The notes under the pieces are model-generated. The model did not search any database. It was not told the origin of the DNA and worked only from the letters and a program-made list of their open reading frames with translations. The position numbers were made by a program, and so were the translations under genes. Shown here one piece after another: positions 1 through 8,567 of a stretch of DNA of 36,106 nucleotides; within the stretch, counting starts at the first letter, position 1, and each line of letters begins with the position of its first letter. This DNA comes from CANLBN01 sp050633825 (GTDB lineage: Bacteria > Pseudomonadota > Gammaproteobacteria > Pseudomonadales > Cellvibrionaceae), in contig JBOEHG010000054.1 of the NCBI GenBank assembly GCA_050633825.1, forward strand, positions 1 through 36,106, in the 5' to 3' direction.

Positions 1-20
1 GTAAGACAATGGTTGTTTAC

Positions 21-38
21 GGGACTCGTTAGAGTCCC
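21..38. terminator. Perfect 7-bp hairpin downstream of the secreted-protein gene
   Basis: GGGACTC, a GTTA loop and GAGTCCC form a perfect 7-bp stem 12 bases beyond the stop codon of the minus-strand gene at 50-406. Its position suits a transcription terminator, but no clear T-run follows on either strand, so it may only be an mRNA 3'-end stabiliser. Confidence 0.4.
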
Positions 39-49
39 AGTTATATACA

Positions 50-406
50 CTAATTCGCCAACTGTACAAAATAAGGGGTTGGTGCGTTAGAACCAGCAGG
101 AATGCTCGCACAGGAGGTGATTGAGTCATCTGCATATTTATAAGATATATCAATATTTTTTGATGAGGCTTGAGCTACTTGCAAGATACTCAGCCAAGAT
201 TTGCATGTATCCACCCCTACACCCCCTACCGCTTGATTGACACCACAGAGCAAAACAAAAGTACCATTAGATATATTATCCGCCGATAGGTACAAACCAC
301 CTGTATTTGAGACTCTTGTTTTTAAGACTTTTGTTTGGCACTCTGGCCCAACAGCAAGTACGGATTGAGTACTTAAAAACAGCGCTAAAAAAACAACCTT
401 TTTCAT
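50..406 (-). CDS. Small secreted four-cysteine protein of unknown function
   Basis: This 118-residue protein begins with a typical signal peptide: two Lys, a hydrophobic stretch, and a likely cleavage after SVLA near residue 18. The mature part of about 100 residues contains four cysteines (C23, C54, C68, C99), which could form two disulfides in the periplasm or outside the cell. I do not recognise a family. A GGAAGAA ribosome site lies just upstream of the ATG. It lies 57 bases downstream of trpC on the same strand but has no obvious link to tryptophan synthesis; it could be reached by trp readthrough or use its own promoter in the short AT-rich gap. Confidence 0.65.
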   Translation of the reverse strand: MKKVVFLALFLSTQSVLAVGPECQTKVLKTRVSNTGGLYLSADNISNGTFVLLCGVNQAVGGVGVDTCKSWLSILQVAQASSKNIDISYKYADDSITSCASIPAGSNAPTPYFVQLAN

Positions 407-463
407 TACTTCTTCCTTATTAAATTAAAAATATCAATTAGTAAAAGCGGACAGAGTCATTAC

Positions 464-1285
464 TTAAACTGCAAGACCTTCTATTTTTTCCTCAAAAAAA
501 AGGCCTTTTAGCGCCTCTCCCGGATCATCAGCTCTCATAAAGGCTTCGCCCACTAAGAAGGCATTAACACCACTTTTTTGCATTGCACTCACATGCTCGG
601 GGGAGTGTATACCGCTCTCAGTCACAACAATACGGTCGTCATTGATTTCATCTAGCAGTTGGTAAGTGGTATCCAGCGATGTCGCAAAAGTATGCAAATC
701 GCGATTGTTAATCCCAATCAGGCGATTCGGTAACTCTAAAGCAATTTTAAGCTCTTCCAGATTATGGACTTCAACCAAAACATCCATACCCAGACTTACA
801 GCAAGGGCATTTAAGGTATGTAAACGCTTACTATTGAGTGCTGCAACAATCAGCAAAATGCAGTCTGCTCCAAGCGCTCTGGCTTCGTATACTTGGTACT
901 CATCAATAATAAAGTCTTTGCGCAATACGGGGATACTGACAACATTATGCGCTGCGGTCAGGTAATGATCTGCACCTTGAAAGAAATCAACATCGGTCAA
1001 CACAGATAAACAGGCTGCACCACCGGCCTCATAGCTCTCGGCAATATCAATCGGCTGAAAATTAGGTCGGATGATGCCCTTACTAGGGGAGGCCTTCTTA
1101 ATTTCGGCAATAACAGCTGGCTGATTAGCAATAACTCGTTGCTCAATAGCTGCAACAAACCCTCGACAAGCGGGTTGATCTTCAGCTCTGAGTTGCAGTT
1201 TATCAACAGGAACATCGGCTTTGCGTTCAATGACTTCTTGTTGTTTACGGTCAATGATTTTTTTTAGAACGGTGGGTGTACTCAT
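464..1285 (-). CDS. trpC: Indole-3-glycerol phosphate synthase
   Basis: This enzyme closes the indole ring of indole-3-glycerol phosphate from CdRP in cytoplasmic tryptophan synthesis. The monofunctional TIM-barrel protein (273 residues) shows the family blocks EIKKASPSKG with the catalytic Lys, VLRKDFIIDEYQ, LIGINNRDL and the phosphate-binding VTESGI and FLVGEAFMR segments. No TrpF domain is fused, unlike the E. coli enzyme. An in-frame TTG lies 12 bases further upstream, but GGAG sits at the right distance before the ATG ending at 1285, so that ATG is chosen. It is the last gene of the trp cluster, 148 bases after trpD, a wider gap than between the other genes. Confidence 0.95.
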   Translation of the reverse strand: MSTPTVLKKIIDRKQQEVIERKADVPVDKLQLRAEDQPACRGFVAAIEQRVIANQPAVIAEIKKASPSKGIIRPNFQPIDIAESYEAGGAACLSVLTDVDFFQGADHYLTAAHNVVSIPVLRKDFIIDEYQVYEARALGADCILLIVAALNSKRLHTLNALAVSLGMDVLVEVHNLEELKIALELPNRLIGINNRDLHTFATSLDTTYQLLDEINDDRIVVTESGIHSPEHVSAMQKSGVNAFLVGEAFMRADDPGEALKGLFFEEKIEGLAV

Positions 1286-1433
1286 AGGGGTCTCCAAGCT
1301 AGCCAGACATAATAAAGCTAGCCGAGTAAATAGTTAAGTAGTTTGAGTGTTTTTTGAACACCGAAACAAGAATAATGTCACCAAATACAGCAACATATAT
1401 CTCAAGCATGCGCTACCGATATAAATTAGGCTA

Positions 1434-2474
1434 TTAACTTGCTTGACGGCAACAATCTGAAAAAGAGGCCAACTCTTGTATTTTTGCCTTAGCCAAACCA
1501 CTGCCGATAGCATCTTCTGCCATTTGCACGCCCTCTTTCAAACTGGAAGCAATGCCAGAAACATACACGGCAGCGCCGGCATTTAAGGCAATAATATCAG
1601 CGGCCTTTTGAGCAACCTCAGAACCTGTACGGCCTAGAGCTTCGTTAATCAATGCCAATGAATCTTCAGCGGAAGCTACGGACAAACCATCCAATGATTG
1701 AGTCTTTAGCCCCAGGTCTTCAGGCTTAATTGTATATTCCTCAACATTACCGTCTTTTAGTTCTGCAATATGAGTAGCGCTTGCCAAGCTGATTTCATCC
1801 AATCCATCTTCAGCGTGAACCACTAAAACATGCTTGCTACCCAATTCTTTAAGTACTTCTGCCATTGGCCGACAGAGACTAGCATCAAAAACACCTATCA
1901 CCTGTGATTTAACACCTGCCGGATTAGTCATTGGGCCAAGCATATTGAACACGGTTCTTATGGCCAACTCTTTACGAGGGCCAATCGCATGCTTCATTGC
2001 ACTGTGATGTGCAGGGGCAAACATAAAGCCAACGCCCACTTCTTGCACACAACGAGCAACTTGCTCAGGTGTTAAGTCCAAATGAACACCTGCCGCTTCC
2101 AATACATCAGCGCTACCCGTAGAACTGGAAACCGAGCGATTACCATGCTTGGCTACTTTGCCACCACAAGCGGCTACTACAAATGCTGCTGCTGTCGATA
2201 CATTGAACAAATTCGCGCCATCACCCCCAGTACCACAAGTATCCACAAGGTGATCAACATTAATCGTAACGGGTGTCGCCAACTCGCGCATCACTTGTGC
2301 TGCACCGGTAATCTCAGCAACTGATTCACCTTTCATTCTTAAAGCGACCAAGAAACCACTGATTTGGGCAGGGCTTGCCTCCCCTGTCATAATCTGGCGC
2401 ATCACAGTTGCCATCTCTTCACGACTCAGGTTATTTCTACCAACGACCTCTGCAAGTGCTTGCTGAATATTCAC
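1434..2474 (-). CDS. trpD: Anthranilate phosphoribosyltransferase
   Basis: TrpD transfers phosphoribose from PRPP to anthranilate, the second step of tryptophan synthesis. The 346-residue length is normal for a monofunctional TrpD. The PRPP-binding motif DTCGTGGDGANLFNVST is near residues 79-95, followed by KHGNRSVSS, and the anthranilate-binding segment HHSAMKHAIGPRKELAIRT is intact. Translation appears to start at GTG; an AGAGG ribosome site stands about seven bases before it and no ATG nearby fits better. It lies 58 bases downstream of trpG, so the two are probably cotranscribed. It is not fused to the glutaminase TrpG as in enterobacteria. Confidence 0.95.
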   Translation of the reverse strand: MNIQQALAEVVGRNNLSREEMATVMRQIMTGEASPAQISGFLVALRMKGESVAEITGAAQVMRELATPVTINVDHLVDTCGTGGDGANLFNVSTAAAFVVAACGGKVAKHGNRSVSSSTGSADVLEAAGVHLDLTPEQVARCVQEVGVGFMFAPAHHSAMKHAIGPRKELAIRTVFNMLGPMTNPAGVKSQVIGVFDASLCRPMAEVLKELGSKHVLVVHAEDGLDEISLASATHIAELKDGNVEEYTIKPEDLGLKTQSLDGLSVASAEDSLALINEALGRTGSEVAQKAADIIALNAGAAVYVSGIASSLKEGVQMAEDAIGSGLAKAKIQELASFSDCCRQAS

Positions 2475-2532
2475 GTTATCGCCTCTTTATTTTGTTCTTT
2501 AATGAGTGTTGTTAATCGTGTTAACAACAATA

Positions 2533-3117
2533 TTAACGGTAAAGTTTAAGGAAATTATCGAGTAACTGATGGCCATGATCAGTCAAAATTGATTCTGGAT
2601 GAAATTGTACGCCTTCTACCGCGAGGGTTTTGTGCTTAATTCCCATAATTTCATCAACAGAGCCATCGTCGTTCTGAGTCCATGCAGTCACCTCCAGCTC
2701 ATCGGGTAAGCTGTCTTGCTCTATCACCAAGGAATGATAACGGGTAGCCTGAAAAGGATTCGGTAAACCGGTAAAAACACCGGTATTATTATGGTAAATC
2801 GGTGAGGTCTTGCCGTGCATCACTTGTGATGCGCGTACAATCTTACCGCCAAATGCTTGGCCGATACTTTGGTGCCCAAGACAAATACCCAATAAAGGTA
2901 ACTTGCCAGCAAAACGTTCAATAGAAGCCAGAGAGATACCCGCTTCATTGGGTGTACAAGGGCCTGGAGACACAACCAAATATTCAGGGCCCATTGCTTC
3001 GATTTCGTCTAGTGAAACTTCATCATTGCGGACGACTTTTACATTGGCCTTTAACTCACCAAAATATTGCACAACGTTATAAGTAAAGGAATCATAATTA
3101 TCAATCATTAACAACAT
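2533..3117 (-). CDS. trpG: Anthranilate synthase glutaminase subunit
   Basis: TrpG hydrolyses glutamine and delivers ammonia to TrpE for making anthranilate. The class-I glutamine amidotransferase motifs are complete: VVSPGPCTPNEAG for the oxyanion region, GICLGHQ with the nucleophilic Cys, and GVQFHPES with the His-Glu pair. The protein is about 194 residues, the usual stand-alone length. The frame extends seven codons further upstream to a TTG overlapping the trpE stop, but GAGGAAGAG directly before the ATG ending at 3117 marks that ATG as the start. This leaves 17 bases after trpE. The protein could also serve PabB as a shared glutaminase. Confidence 0.94.
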   Translation of the reverse strand: MLLMIDNYDSFTYNVVQYFGELKANVKVVRNDEVSLDEIEAMGPEYLVVSPGPCTPNEAGISLASIERFAGKLPLLGICLGHQSIGQAFGGKIVRASQVMHGKTSPIYHNNTGVFTGLPNPFQATRYHSLVIEQDSLPDELEVTAWTQNDDGSVDEIMGIKHKTLAVEGVQFHPESILTDHGHQLLDNFLKLYR

Positions 3118-3134
3118 AGTCTCTTCCTCACCTA

Positions 3135-4613
3135 TCAAATGACTTTATCGACAGCATGAAATAATGCTCTGGCTTTGTTCATGGTTTCTTTCCACTCCAG
3201 TGCAGGAATAGAATCCGCCACTACACCCGCGCCAGCCTGTACGTAAATCTTGCCATTTTTTATGACGGCAGTACGAATGGCAATTGCTGTATCCATATTG
3301 CCATTCCAAGCAAGATAGCCGACAGCACCACCATAAATACCCCGTTTTTCTGTTTCTAACTCATCAATAATTTCCATAGCCCTGATTTTAGGGGCCCCTG
3401 ATAAGGTCCCTGCAGGTAAGGCTGCTCTAAGAACATCCATTGCGCTTAGACCTTCTCTCAATTGCCCCGTCACATTAGAGGTAATATGCATTACATGGGA
3501 ATAGCGCTCTACCACCATTTTTTCTGTCAATTCAACTGAGCCTATATTGGCAACGCGCCCCACATCATTTCGCCCCAGATCAATCAACATTAAATGCTCT
3601 GCGACTTCTTTAGGGTCATTAACCAACTCTTTCTCCAAGGCTTTGTCTTCTGTATCGCTATGCCCTCGGCGGCGGGTACCAGCAATAGGCCTTACTGTAA
3701 CTTCATTATCTTCAAGGCGCGCTAAAATTTCAGGGCTGGAGCCCACCACTTGATGATCGCCCAAGTCCACAAAATACATATAGGGAGAAGGGTTCAAACT
3801 GCGGAGAGCACGGTATAAATTAATCGGTTCTGCTTGAAAATCGAGAGACATACGTTGCGATACAACGACCTGCATAGTATCGCCGGCCAAGACATAGTCT
3901 TTAATACGATCAACAGATTGAGCAAATGCTGTCTCGCCAACATTAGACTCAAATAATGTTTCCGATTGATTTTGAGCATCAAGGTCCATTGGAGGCAGCT
4001 CGGGAGAAAGCCCCCGCAGCTCTTGCGAGAGCTCTGTAAGTCGTTGCTGAGCTCGTTGATAGGCATCATCAACCACTGGGTTCGCCATAATCACTAGGTT
4101 TAATGTGCCAGATAAATTATCGAAGACCAAAACCTCGTCAGAGACCATCAATAATATATCTGGCGTCTTAATAACATCTTCAGGAATAGGTTTAGAGGCG
4201 CTCGCCTTTAATTTAGGCTCAATGTAGCGAACACAGTCATAACCGAAATAGCCGACTAAGCCCCCGTGAAAACGTGGCAAATTATCCAACTCTGGGGCGC
4301 GATAGCGGTCTTTAAAAGTCTCTACAAATGCAAGAGCATCATCACTATAGTGCTCTTCCGTTTGCTCACCATTGACTTCGATAACGACGCGGTCACCAAA
4401 AGCTTTTAATACCGTCTTGGACGGGAGGCCTAAAATGGAATAACGACCCCACTTTTCACCGCCTTGAACAGATTCAAATAGGTATGAATAAGGGCCTTTG
4501 GCCAATTTGAGGTAACTTGATAGAGGAGTATCAAGATCCGCCAATACTTCACGCATGACGGGAATACGGTTATAGCCCTCAGAGGCTAATAAGGAGAATT
4601 GTTCAGGTGTCAT
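3135..4613 (-). CDS. trpE: Anthranilate synthase component I
   Basis: TrpE converts chorismate to anthranilate with ammonia from TrpG, the committed step of the pathway. The 492-residue protein has the N-terminal regulatory half with YLFESVQGGEKWGRYS near residue 45, corresponding to the LLES tryptophan feedback site, and NPSPYMYFV. The C-terminal chorismate-binding half shows VVGSSPEILAR, RPIAGTRRRG, LIDLGRNDVGRV, GTLSGAPKIRAMEII and GGAVGY. It looks intact and feedback-sensitive. Only a weak ribosome site (AAAGA) precedes the ATG. It is the first structural gene behind the trp leader and attenuator. Confidence 0.96.
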   Translation of the reverse strand: MTPEQFSLLASEGYNRIPVMREVLADLDTPLSSYLKLAKGPYSYLFESVQGGEKWGRYSILGLPSKTVLKAFGDRVVIEVNGEQTEEHYSDDALAFVETFKDRYRAPELDNLPRFHGGLVGYFGYDCVRYIEPKLKASASKPIPEDVIKTPDILLMVSDEVLVFDNLSGTLNLVIMANPVVDDAYQRAQQRLTELSQELRGLSPELPPMDLDAQNQSETLFESNVGETAFAQSVDRIKDYVLAGDTMQVVVSQRMSLDFQAEPINLYRALRSLNPSPYMYFVDLGDHQVVGSSPEILARLEDNEVTVRPIAGTRRRGHSDTEDKALEKELVNDPKEVAEHLMLIDLGRNDVGRVANIGSVELTEKMVVERYSHVMHITSNVTGQLREGLSAMDVLRAALPAGTLSGAPKIRAMEIIDELETEKRGIYGGAVGYLAWNGNMDTAIAIRTAVIKNGKIYVQAGAGVVADSIPALEWKETMNKARALFHAVDKVI

Positions 4614-4674
4614 AATCTTTTGTCAATTTTTGGCACTTATCCAGTAGGAATCACGAAGGAATAATGCACGGGTT

Positions 4675-4709
4675 AAAAATGTCGTCTTTGCCTGCCACAA
4701 GGTAAAGAC
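4675..4709 (-). terminator. trp attenuator terminator hairpin (segments 3:4)
   Basis: Read on the minus strand, GTCTTT and AAAGAC pair, with an inner CCT/AGG extension around the loop TGTGGC. A short GACA and a run of five T follow. It lies between the trp leader peptide and trpE and overlaps the competing antiterminator stem, the arrangement expected of an intrinsic attenuator. Confidence 0.85.
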
Positions 4710-4725
4710 CTCGCGCTTAGTGGCA
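4693..4725 (-). promoter_or_regulatory. trp antiterminator stem (segments 2:3)
   Basis: On the minus strand, TGCCACTAAG pairs with CTTGTGGCA with one bulged T, giving a nine-base-pair stem that uses bases also needed by the downstream terminator hairpin. The two folds exclude each other. Segment 2 may also pair with leader-codon sequence (TGGCGATGGC against GCCACTAAGCGC), giving the 1:2 fold that frees the terminator when tryptophan is plentiful. This is inferred from complementarity, not computed folding. Confidence 0.8.
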
Positions 4726-4731
4726 TGATTG

Positions 4732-4782
4732 TTAGCTAATAGGCCTTAGCCATCGCCATATTGACCATAGATTACGATACAT
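4732..4782 (-). CDS. trpL: trp operon leader peptide with three Trp codons
   Basis: A 16-residue reading frame, MYRNLWSIWRWLRPIS followed by TAA, has tryptophan at positions 6, 9 and 11. That is far above chance for a peptide of this size. AAAGG lies seven bases before its ATG and overlaps the gph stop codon, so translation of gph may feed into it. The frame ends just before the antiterminator and terminator hairpins that precede trpE. Ribosome stalling at the Trp codons when charged tRNA-Trp is scarce would favour the antiterminator and allow trpEGDC transcription. The peptide itself probably has no other function. Confidence 0.9.
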   Translation of the reverse strand: MYRNLWSIWRWLRPIS

Positions 4783-4792
4783 TTTTTAACCT

Positions 4793-5503
4793 TTATCCAA
4801 CCTTAGAGTCCTCTAGCCCTAGCAAACTGAGACTCGTTAACACCTGTTTTATATTCGAGAGAACAGCGTCAGGCTGCTCATCTTCGATGGGTTGACCATG
4901 ATTATACCCATAATCGACTGCAGCAACCAATATATTGGCATTCTTGGCAGCGTCAACGTCATTTTTTGAATCCCCCACCATCATCGTTTGCTGCTGGCTG
5001 AAACCCAATGTCTCCATACAATGTAACAAAGGTTGTGGATGAGGCTTTTTGTTGGGCAAATCGTCACCCCCTAACACCAAGGAAAAGTAATGATCCATCG
5101 ATAACTTTTGCAAAATAGGAGGAACAAACTGTCGTGGTTTATTGGTCACTAAAGCCATGGTGACTTGCCGTTTCTTTAGTTCTGATAAGGTTTCTATGAC
5201 ATCTGGATATAGGACTGTACGTTGCGAACAGTTTTGCTGGTAGGCCTTAAAAAAGTGCTTCAAGGCATCAGGCATCAGCTTACCCGCATCGCTTTCAGTC
5301 GTGTTAGATGATGAATAACTAAGTGAATAATGAAGTGCCCGCTCAACCAATTTTGCCGCACCATTACCCACCCATGTTCTGACGCGGTCTTCACCGGCCA
5401 AAGGCAAATTCAAACAAATGAGCATCTCATCAACCGCAACCGCCAAATCTGGCACACTGTCAATGAGCGTGCCATCCAAATCAAAGATAAGAAGCGCTGT
5501 CAT
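4793..5503 (-). CDS. gph: Phosphoglycolate phosphatase, HAD superfamily
   Basis: Gph dephosphorylates 2-phosphoglycolate, a product of DNA repair and oxygenation chemistry. The 236-residue protein shows HAD motif I FDLDGTLIDS at residues 7-16, motif II around LVTNKP, the lysine region KKPHPQPLL and motif IV MVGDSKNDVDAA. The order rpe-gph-trpE is common in Pseudomonas-like gammaproteobacteria. It begins eight bases after the rpe stop. Only ten bases separate its stop from the trp leader ATG, leaving no room for a separate trp promoter outside the coding sequence. Other HAD phosphatases are possible, but neighbours and length favour Gph. Confidence 0.9.
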   Translation of the reverse strand: MTALLIFDLDGTLIDSVPDLAVAVDEMLICLNLPLAGEDRVRTWVGNGAAKLVERALHYSLSYSSSNTTESDAGKLMPDALKHFFKAYQQNCSQRTVLYPDVIETLSELKKRQVTMALVTNKPRQFVPPILQKLSMDHYFSLVLGGDDLPNKKPHPQPLLHCMETLGFSQQQTMMVGDSKNDVDAAKNANILVAAVDYGYNHGQPIEDEQPDAVLSNIKQVLTSLSLLGLEDSKVG

Positions 5504-5511
5504 TTTACAAG

Positions 5512-6180
5512 CTAAGCCGTCTCTAAGGCTGCGCGCATCTTATCAATAACTGACTTGTAGTCAGGCTGATTAAAGATAGCGGAGCCAGCCACAAAGGTAT
5601 CCGCACCAGCTTTGGCAATATCAGCAATATTATCCACATTAACACCACCATCGATTTCCAAACGAGTCTCTAGCGCTAAAGCATCAATTGCTGCTCTTGC
5701 TTCTCGTAACTTATCTAAAGTGTAAGGAATGAATTTTTGTCCGCCAAAGCCCGGATTAACGGACATCAGCAACAACATATCCAACTGCGGCAAAACATGC
5801 TTAATCCCATCAAGTGGCGTAGCTGGATTCAGCACTAGCCCAGCTTTACAGCCCTTTTGCTTAATCAGCTGCAAGGAACGATCTACGTGGCGCGATGCAT
5901 CTGGGTGGAAAGTAATATAACTAGCGCCAGCGTCAGCAAACATCTCAATTAGGTGGTCTACTGGCTCAACCATCAGGTGAACATCAATTGGAGCTGTTAC
6001 CCCGTGCTTGCGCAAGGCTTCACAGACCATAGGACCGATCGTTAGATTGGGCACATAATGGTTATCCATTACATCAAAATGGACAATATCCGCTCCCGCC
6101 TCTAACACGGCATCGACTTCCTCACCTAAACGAGCAAAATTTGCTGACAATATTGAAGGGGCAATTTTGAATGGCTGCAT
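5512..6180 (-). CDS. rpe: Ribulose-phosphate 3-epimerase
   Basis: Rpe interconverts ribulose-5-phosphate and xylulose-5-phosphate in the pentose phosphate pathway. The 222-residue TIM-barrel protein shows IAPSILSANFARLGEE with the N-terminal Ser, HFDVMDNHYVPNLTIGP with metal-binding His and catalytic Asp, HLMVEP, MSVNPGFGGQKF, and EIDGGVNVDN with the second catalytic Asp. All key residues are present. It is the first gene of the rpe-gph-trp cluster. The roughly 140 bases shared with the divergent gene at 6320 probably hold its promoter. Confidence 0.95.
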   Translation of the reverse strand: MQPFKIAPSILSANFARLGEEVDAVLEAGADIVHFDVMDNHYVPNLTIGPMVCEALRKHGVTAPIDVHLMVEPVDHLIEMFADAGASYITFHPDASRHVDRSLQLIKQKGCKAGLVLNPATPLDGIKHVLPQLDMLLLMSVNPGFGGQKFIPYTLDKLREARAAIDALALETRLEIDGGVNVDNIADIAKAGADTFVAGSAIFNQPDYKSVIDKMRAALETA

Positions 6181-6319
6181 ATCTGGAAAACCTACTTATC
6201 GACACGGGCTGAAGGCGGGCATTGTAATCCATCGAAACAATCGCGGCTATGTGTTCAGCTGATATTAAATTTTTAAAGAACAAATAACACTATCGCCATG
6301 GCCTGCCTATACTTATAAG

Positions 6320-7468
6320 ATGAACCGATATAAATACTATGCCATTTTTTTGTTTACTCTCAGTCTCTTCAACGTGAATAGCTGGGCGCAAGATAATACC
6401 GAGACAAAGGAACCTGATACCGCCGCTACAGAGAGCAGTGAAGAAAGTGAACAGGTAGCTGATGAGGAACCTGCAGCACAACAAAAACCCGTAAGACTAT
6501 CGGGTAATACCCCCCGGGCTAGAAAGCCCACCAGCGAAGATGAGTCCATGAAAATACTGGCAGACTACCTTCCTCAGGAGTCGTTATTGTGGTTGGAAAA
6601 CAGAGATGAACGCTTTTTAAGTATTTGGCAAAAAGACCGTTCAGGAGACCCCAAAGGCGCCTTACTGATTGTTCATGCTGAAGGGGAGCACCCAGCATGG
6701 CCCAATACAACCAAGCCACTGCATGACACACTCCCCGATTACGGTTGGGCCACACTTGCCATTAGCTTACCCACACCTGATCTACCTAAAGTACCCGATA
6801 GAACGCTACCGACCAAGGTCAAGCTTGTTGTAAAAACAAAAGTCGACGACACGCAAGAAAGCAATGAAGAAACACCTGAGGAAGGTAAGGAAGCAGCAAA
6901 AAACAGTGAAACAAAAAAAGCTCCACAAGTGGCACAACGACCACCGCCAAAAATGGAAAAAAGTGTCTCTGCTGAATTACGATCCGAAAAAAGATTGGAA
7001 GCAGCACTGCGTTTTTTGCATGATCAAGGGCAGTTCAATCTAATTATCATGGGCAATGGTTCAGGCGCTATTCGAGCTCACGATTTCCTCGATAAGATAA
7101 CGCCGAAAATAAGCAACCCAAAACTCAAGGAATCCTTTGAAAAACCTGTTAGAGCGATGGTTATTCTCAATGGTAGAAATCAACTACCCACAATGAAAAA
7201 TAATTACGGAGGATGGTTTAGCGACCCAGAAATCCCCGTGCTCGATATTTTTATAGAGACAGATTATAGAAACAGTGCTGATGCAAAAAAAAGAAAAGTC
7301 CTCGCCCGCCAAAAGAAAGTAGACATATATAAACAAGTACGGATAACGGAAACATTTGGTGAAAAAAGTTGGGGAGAGAATCAGCTATCCCGGCGCGTGC
7401 GCAGCTTTCTTGACACTAATGCAGTCGGCATAGAAGTGAAAAATGCAAAACTAAGAACCTATAAATAA
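6320..7468 (+). CDS. Exported DUF3530-type alpha/beta-hydrolase-like protein
   Basis: The 382-residue protein starts with a signal peptide cleaved probably after NSWA near residue 23. An acidic low-complexity linker of about 40 residues (many Glu, Thr, Ser, Ala) follows. The body resembles the DUF3530 family, a periplasmic alpha/beta-hydrolase-like group of gammaproteobacteria. GNGSG in IIMGNGSGAIRAHDFL has the form of a nucleophile elbow, and a preceding segment GALLIVHAEGEHPAWP could supply the oxyanion region. A second charged insertion rich in Glu and Lys lies near residues 175-200. Substrate unknown. It is transcribed away from rpe and converges on the biosynthetic locus, ending 25 bases before the thioesterase stop. 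Confidence 0.7.
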   Translation: MNRYKYYAIFLFTLSLFNVNSWAQDNTETKEPDTAATESSEESEQVADEEPAAQQKPVRLSGNTPRARKPTSEDESMKILADYLPQESLLWLENRDERFLSIWQKDRSGDPKGALLIVHAEGEHPAWPNTTKPLHDTLPDYGWATLAISLPTPDLPKVPDRTLPTKVKLVVKTKVDDTQESNEETPEEGKEAAKNSETKKAPQVAQRPPPKMEKSVSAELRSEKRLEAALRFLHDQGQFNLIIMGNGSGAIRAHDFLDKITPKISNPKLKESFEKPVRAMVILNGRNQLPTMKNNYGGWFSDPEIPVLDIFIETDYRNSADAKKRKVLARQKKVDIYKQVRITETFGEKSWGENQLSRRVRSFLDTNAVGIEVKNAKLRTYK

Positions 7469-7493
7469 ATTAACAATTTTCTTAAAAAGAAAC

Positions 7494-8294
7494 TTATTCT
7501 TTCTTATTAATCACGTTAGAGATATTTTTAACATTTTCCTTATTAAGTATACTTCGGTGATCACCAGGAACACTAATTATCTCAAGAAAATTAGGAATCA
7601 ATTTTTTCCAACCTAAAGATTCATCAACAATTATCCACTCGGGAAACCGGTGCCCACTAGCCTTAAACAAAACCACTTTACCGTCGTATGGCTCTTGACT
7701 ACTCTCATTGTTTTTCATAATTGAGTAAAATGCGTTTTTACGCAAATCCCAAGAATGGCTTATTTTATTTTTTAACTGAGGAAGACTTCCATATTTTTTT
7801 CCTTGAAAATCAGAATATATATTTTTTATTTTTTGAAAAATTTTATTCGACACATCGCCAGGGCAAGTAAAAATGTTTTTAATAAATAAAATATTTGAAC
7901 GGCCTTTCTTTGCAGAAGGCAGCATTGTATCGAACAAATAAACTTGATCCACTAAAAGATTTAGATCGCGCATTTTTTTTGCCACTTGCACTGCAATATA
8001 ACCACCAAAAGAGAGGCCTCCAAATTCATAGGGCCCTTCATGTTGAACCTTTAAGATACTATCAACGTACTGCTGGCATAATTTTTCAAAAGGGATATCA
8101 CATTTCTTGCCTTCCATTGCGTATTTAATAATGGCAAGCTCACTCGCAACAAAGACACCATAGACTTTTCTATCGGTAATTTGCTTAGCTAGGTATTGGT
8201 ATAACTCAATTCCGCATAATAAGAATAGAGGTGGCTTTACCTCTTCTTCTATTTCAGCGCCATTAAGAAGCACGACATTTGCACACTTAACCAC
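7494..8294 (-). CDS. Thioesterase-like alpha/beta hydrolase (first of two)
   Basis: This 266-residue protein has the thioesterase fold typical of NRPS and polyketide release enzymes. The nucleophile elbow GLSFGG places Ser near residue 95, an Asp follows in LFDTMLP, and the final His is in PGDHRSIL. Such enzymes hydrolyse or cyclise acyl chains from carrier proteins, or remove wrong ones (type II editing). It starts at GTG with a strong GGAGAGGATTGA before it. It is the last gene of the minus-strand arm, separated from the glycosyltransferase by 273 AT-rich bases, so it may have its own promoter. Its codons look more AT-rich than those of its neighbours, possibly a separate acquisition. Confidence 0.8.
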   Translation of the reverse strand: MVKCANVVLLNGAEIEEEVKPPLFLLCGIELYQYLAKQITDRKVYGVFVASELAIIKYAMEGKKCDIPFEKLCQQYVDSILKVQHEGPYEFGGLSFGGYIAVQVAKKMRDLNLLVDQVYLFDTMLPSAKKGRSNILFIKNIFTCPGDVSNKIFQKIKNIYSDFQGKKYGSLPQLKNKISHSWDLRKNAFYSIMKNNESSQEPYDGKVVLFKASGHRFPEWIIVDESLGWKKLIPNFLEIISVPGDHRSILNKENVKNISNVINKKE

Positions 8295-8567
8295 TCAATC
8301 CTCTCCATTAGTAACAGGGTAACTGATTCGTTAACACCTTTCCACATTGTTAAATACAACTAAGGCATATGGGTCATTAAGTTTTTTATTCGAAAGAATT
8401 TTAAAAGGCAGCCATATACTTTATAATTATTTGGCGCATTATATATCTGAAATAACAAGCACCGAAATAGCCAGCATTAGCTAAAGATCAAAAGAATATA
8501 TAAAGGGAACTTCAAGGGAGTTATGTATATTTTTCCGCTATAAAAAATAACTGAAAAGCATTAAAAA

